This document shows positions 42,231 through 43,341 of a stretch of 43,341 nucleotides of DNA, piece after piece. The stretch's first letter is position 1. The number at the start of each line of letters is the position of its first letter. Under the pieces are notes generated by a model. It saw only the letters and a list, made by a program, of their open reading frames with translations, had not been told where the DNA came from and ran no database searches. Location of the stretch: the NCBI GenBank assembly GCA_903813345.2, contig CAIIXF020000045.1:1-43341 (forward strand), written 5' to 3'. Source of the DNA: Owenia fusiformis. Its lineage: Eukaryota > Annelida > Polychaeta > Sabellida > Oweniidae. Position numbers and translations under genes: made by a program.

Positions 42231-42711
42231 GGTTGCCGAAACCGTTTCGGTAACAAAATGTCGGAACCTCGAAGGTACGATTTTTCTATTTTCCTTATTT
42301 CATGCATTGTAGGCAGAATTCCCACTTCATTTTAACACAAACGTGTGTCAGTATCATATGTTTAAATAAATGGACATGTTTGTGAAAAAATAATTCAGAA
42401 GACAACAGAATCGTTGATTCAATACCTCACTTATGTAACGTAAACGGAAATTCAAAAACGGTTAAGAGCTGCTCTTATAACCCGTTCCGTTTACGTATCA
42501 AAAGTGAGGTATTAAATCGACGATTTTGTTGTCTTCTGAACTATTAGTCCGCAAACATGTACATTTTCTTAAACACATGATACTGACACACGTCTATGAT
42601 AAAATTTAATTGTCGTGGGAATTCTGTCTACAACGCGTGAAAATAAAAAAAATAAAAATCGAACTTTCGAGGTTCGACATTTTGTTATCGAAACGGGTCG
42701 TTTCGGCAACC
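42231..42711. mobile_element. 480-bp hairpin MITE
   Basis: GGTTGCCGAAACCGTTTCGG at the left is inverted at the right as CGAAACGGGTCGTTTCGGCA-ACC. The arms stay inverse over about 210 bases, for example CAGAAGACAACAGAATCG, CCTCACTT-TACGTAA and AAACGGAA near the centre (about 42468). No coding frame. Confidence 0.85.
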
Positions 42712-43180
42712 ACTTTTCACGAGGTATGTCGGCCATTTCGAATTGAGCGACCATGTTATAGATTCCTTTTCGCTCAGGGAATCTATGTCCATAATGGAAA
42801 AGGTAGCCTATAAAAATTGAAAAAAATCCGTCAAACGGTATTTGAAAATTCCCCGGGGAGACAAACAAACAGACATATTAAATAAGGGAATAGCTTCTAT
42901 ATATCCCTCAAGACTTTTTTCGGTGGGATAAAAAAGTTCACAGTTATATTATTTTAAAAAACATTATATGATAAGGTCAATGTATGAAGTTGCTCACAAT
43001 ATCATATTCTTTCATTCAAAACTATTGCCTCATTACATTTAACTCTCGATAAGTTCACTGATTTTAGTATAGGTCCAGAATCATATCATTTCCATTAAAT
43101 ACAATTTCGATGTTGCTTGATGGGCCTCTCGCGCAGAGAAGTGTCACTGTTCTTTAAAATATGTTGTACATGTTTTTCAG
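42712..43180. other. Intron before the RING exon
   Basis: No gene or repeat recognised; it ends in a pyrimidine-rich acceptor tract (TGTTTTTCAG). Confidence 0.45.
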
Positions 43181-43341
43181 CTCAAGGAGCTACATCCATT
43201 TCAAGCAAAGAAGAAATGGAAGTCGAGCTAAAAGGTGGAGATTTAGATCTGAGCTGCCCTATTTGTTTAGAACGTCTAAACAATCCGAAGTTGACACATT
43301 GTGGACACACTATGTGTTGTCATTGCTTGGACCACTGGTCC
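43181..43341 (+). CDS. Host gene exon: RING finger (truncated by window end)
   Basis: The acceptor TGTTTTTCAG starts a phase 1 block opening QGATSISSKEEMEVELKGGD. A C3HC4 RING follows: LSCPICLERLNNPKLTHCGH gives C-x2-C and the C-x-H pair, then TMCCHCLDHWS gives the next C-x2-C. The window ends before the last two zinc ligands. The spacing resembles TRIM-type RINGs, which recruit an E2 enzyme and promote ubiquitin transfer. B-box or coiled coil cannot be seen. No stop codon is present, so the gene continues. It could be a separate gene, but the phase and lack of a start methionine before the RING favour a continuing one. Confidence 0.8.

Overview
The window is eukaryotic nuclear DNA from an animal, most likely a marine invertebrate (lophotrochozoan or invertebrate deuterostome; the sequence does not settle which). 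It is AT-rich, has no bacterial-style operons, and holds short open blocks with GT/AG splice borders in a dense field of Ty3/gypsy, Tc1/mariner, LINE and other inverted-repeat elements. Most long reading frames are stop-free repeats or transposon remnants.

Host gene. Nine blocks on the + strand fit one gene running from about 1.57 kb past the right edge: 1572-1662 (start codon, acidic N terminus), 16482-16622 (acidic linker), 17420-17695 (Death domain), 22856-22960 (linker), 24957-25367 (alpha/beta domain, possibly TRADD-N-like), 28751-28894 (acidic linker), 30112-30387 (Tyr/Gly/Pro-rich), 41966-42133 (helical acidic module) and 43181-43341 (start of a C3HC4 RING finger, cut by the window end). 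All eight junctions are phase 1, every complete internal block is a whole number of codons, and none contains a stop. The inferred product combines a Death domain with a RING finger and may be a ubiquitin ligase in immune or death signalling.

Mobile DNA fills the introns. 1-1199: 3' end of a Ty3/gypsy element. 2164-9412: 7.2-kb element with about 1.1-kb inverted arms, 3-bp target duplication and three nested Tc1/mariner-type elements. 9708-12551: inverted-repeat element with 7-bp target duplication carrying a 1.25-kb pentanucleotide array. 13539-15637: TA-flanked element with two nested MITEs. 17985-20772, 21802-22319, 23219-24781 (with a Tc1 transposase pseudogene) and 25776-28407: further inverted-repeat elements. 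32081-33712: two arrays of a palindrome at 49-bp spacing around tRNA-like sequences. 34678-39452: element with CACTGTG ends, a 5-bp target duplication and an empty-site copy next door, containing a decayed LINE on the minus strand. 40628-41711: CCGT microsatellite plus 135-bp minisatellite. 42231-42711: long hairpin MITE.

All calls come from reading the sequence by eye. Splice sites and domain names need transcript and profile searches.
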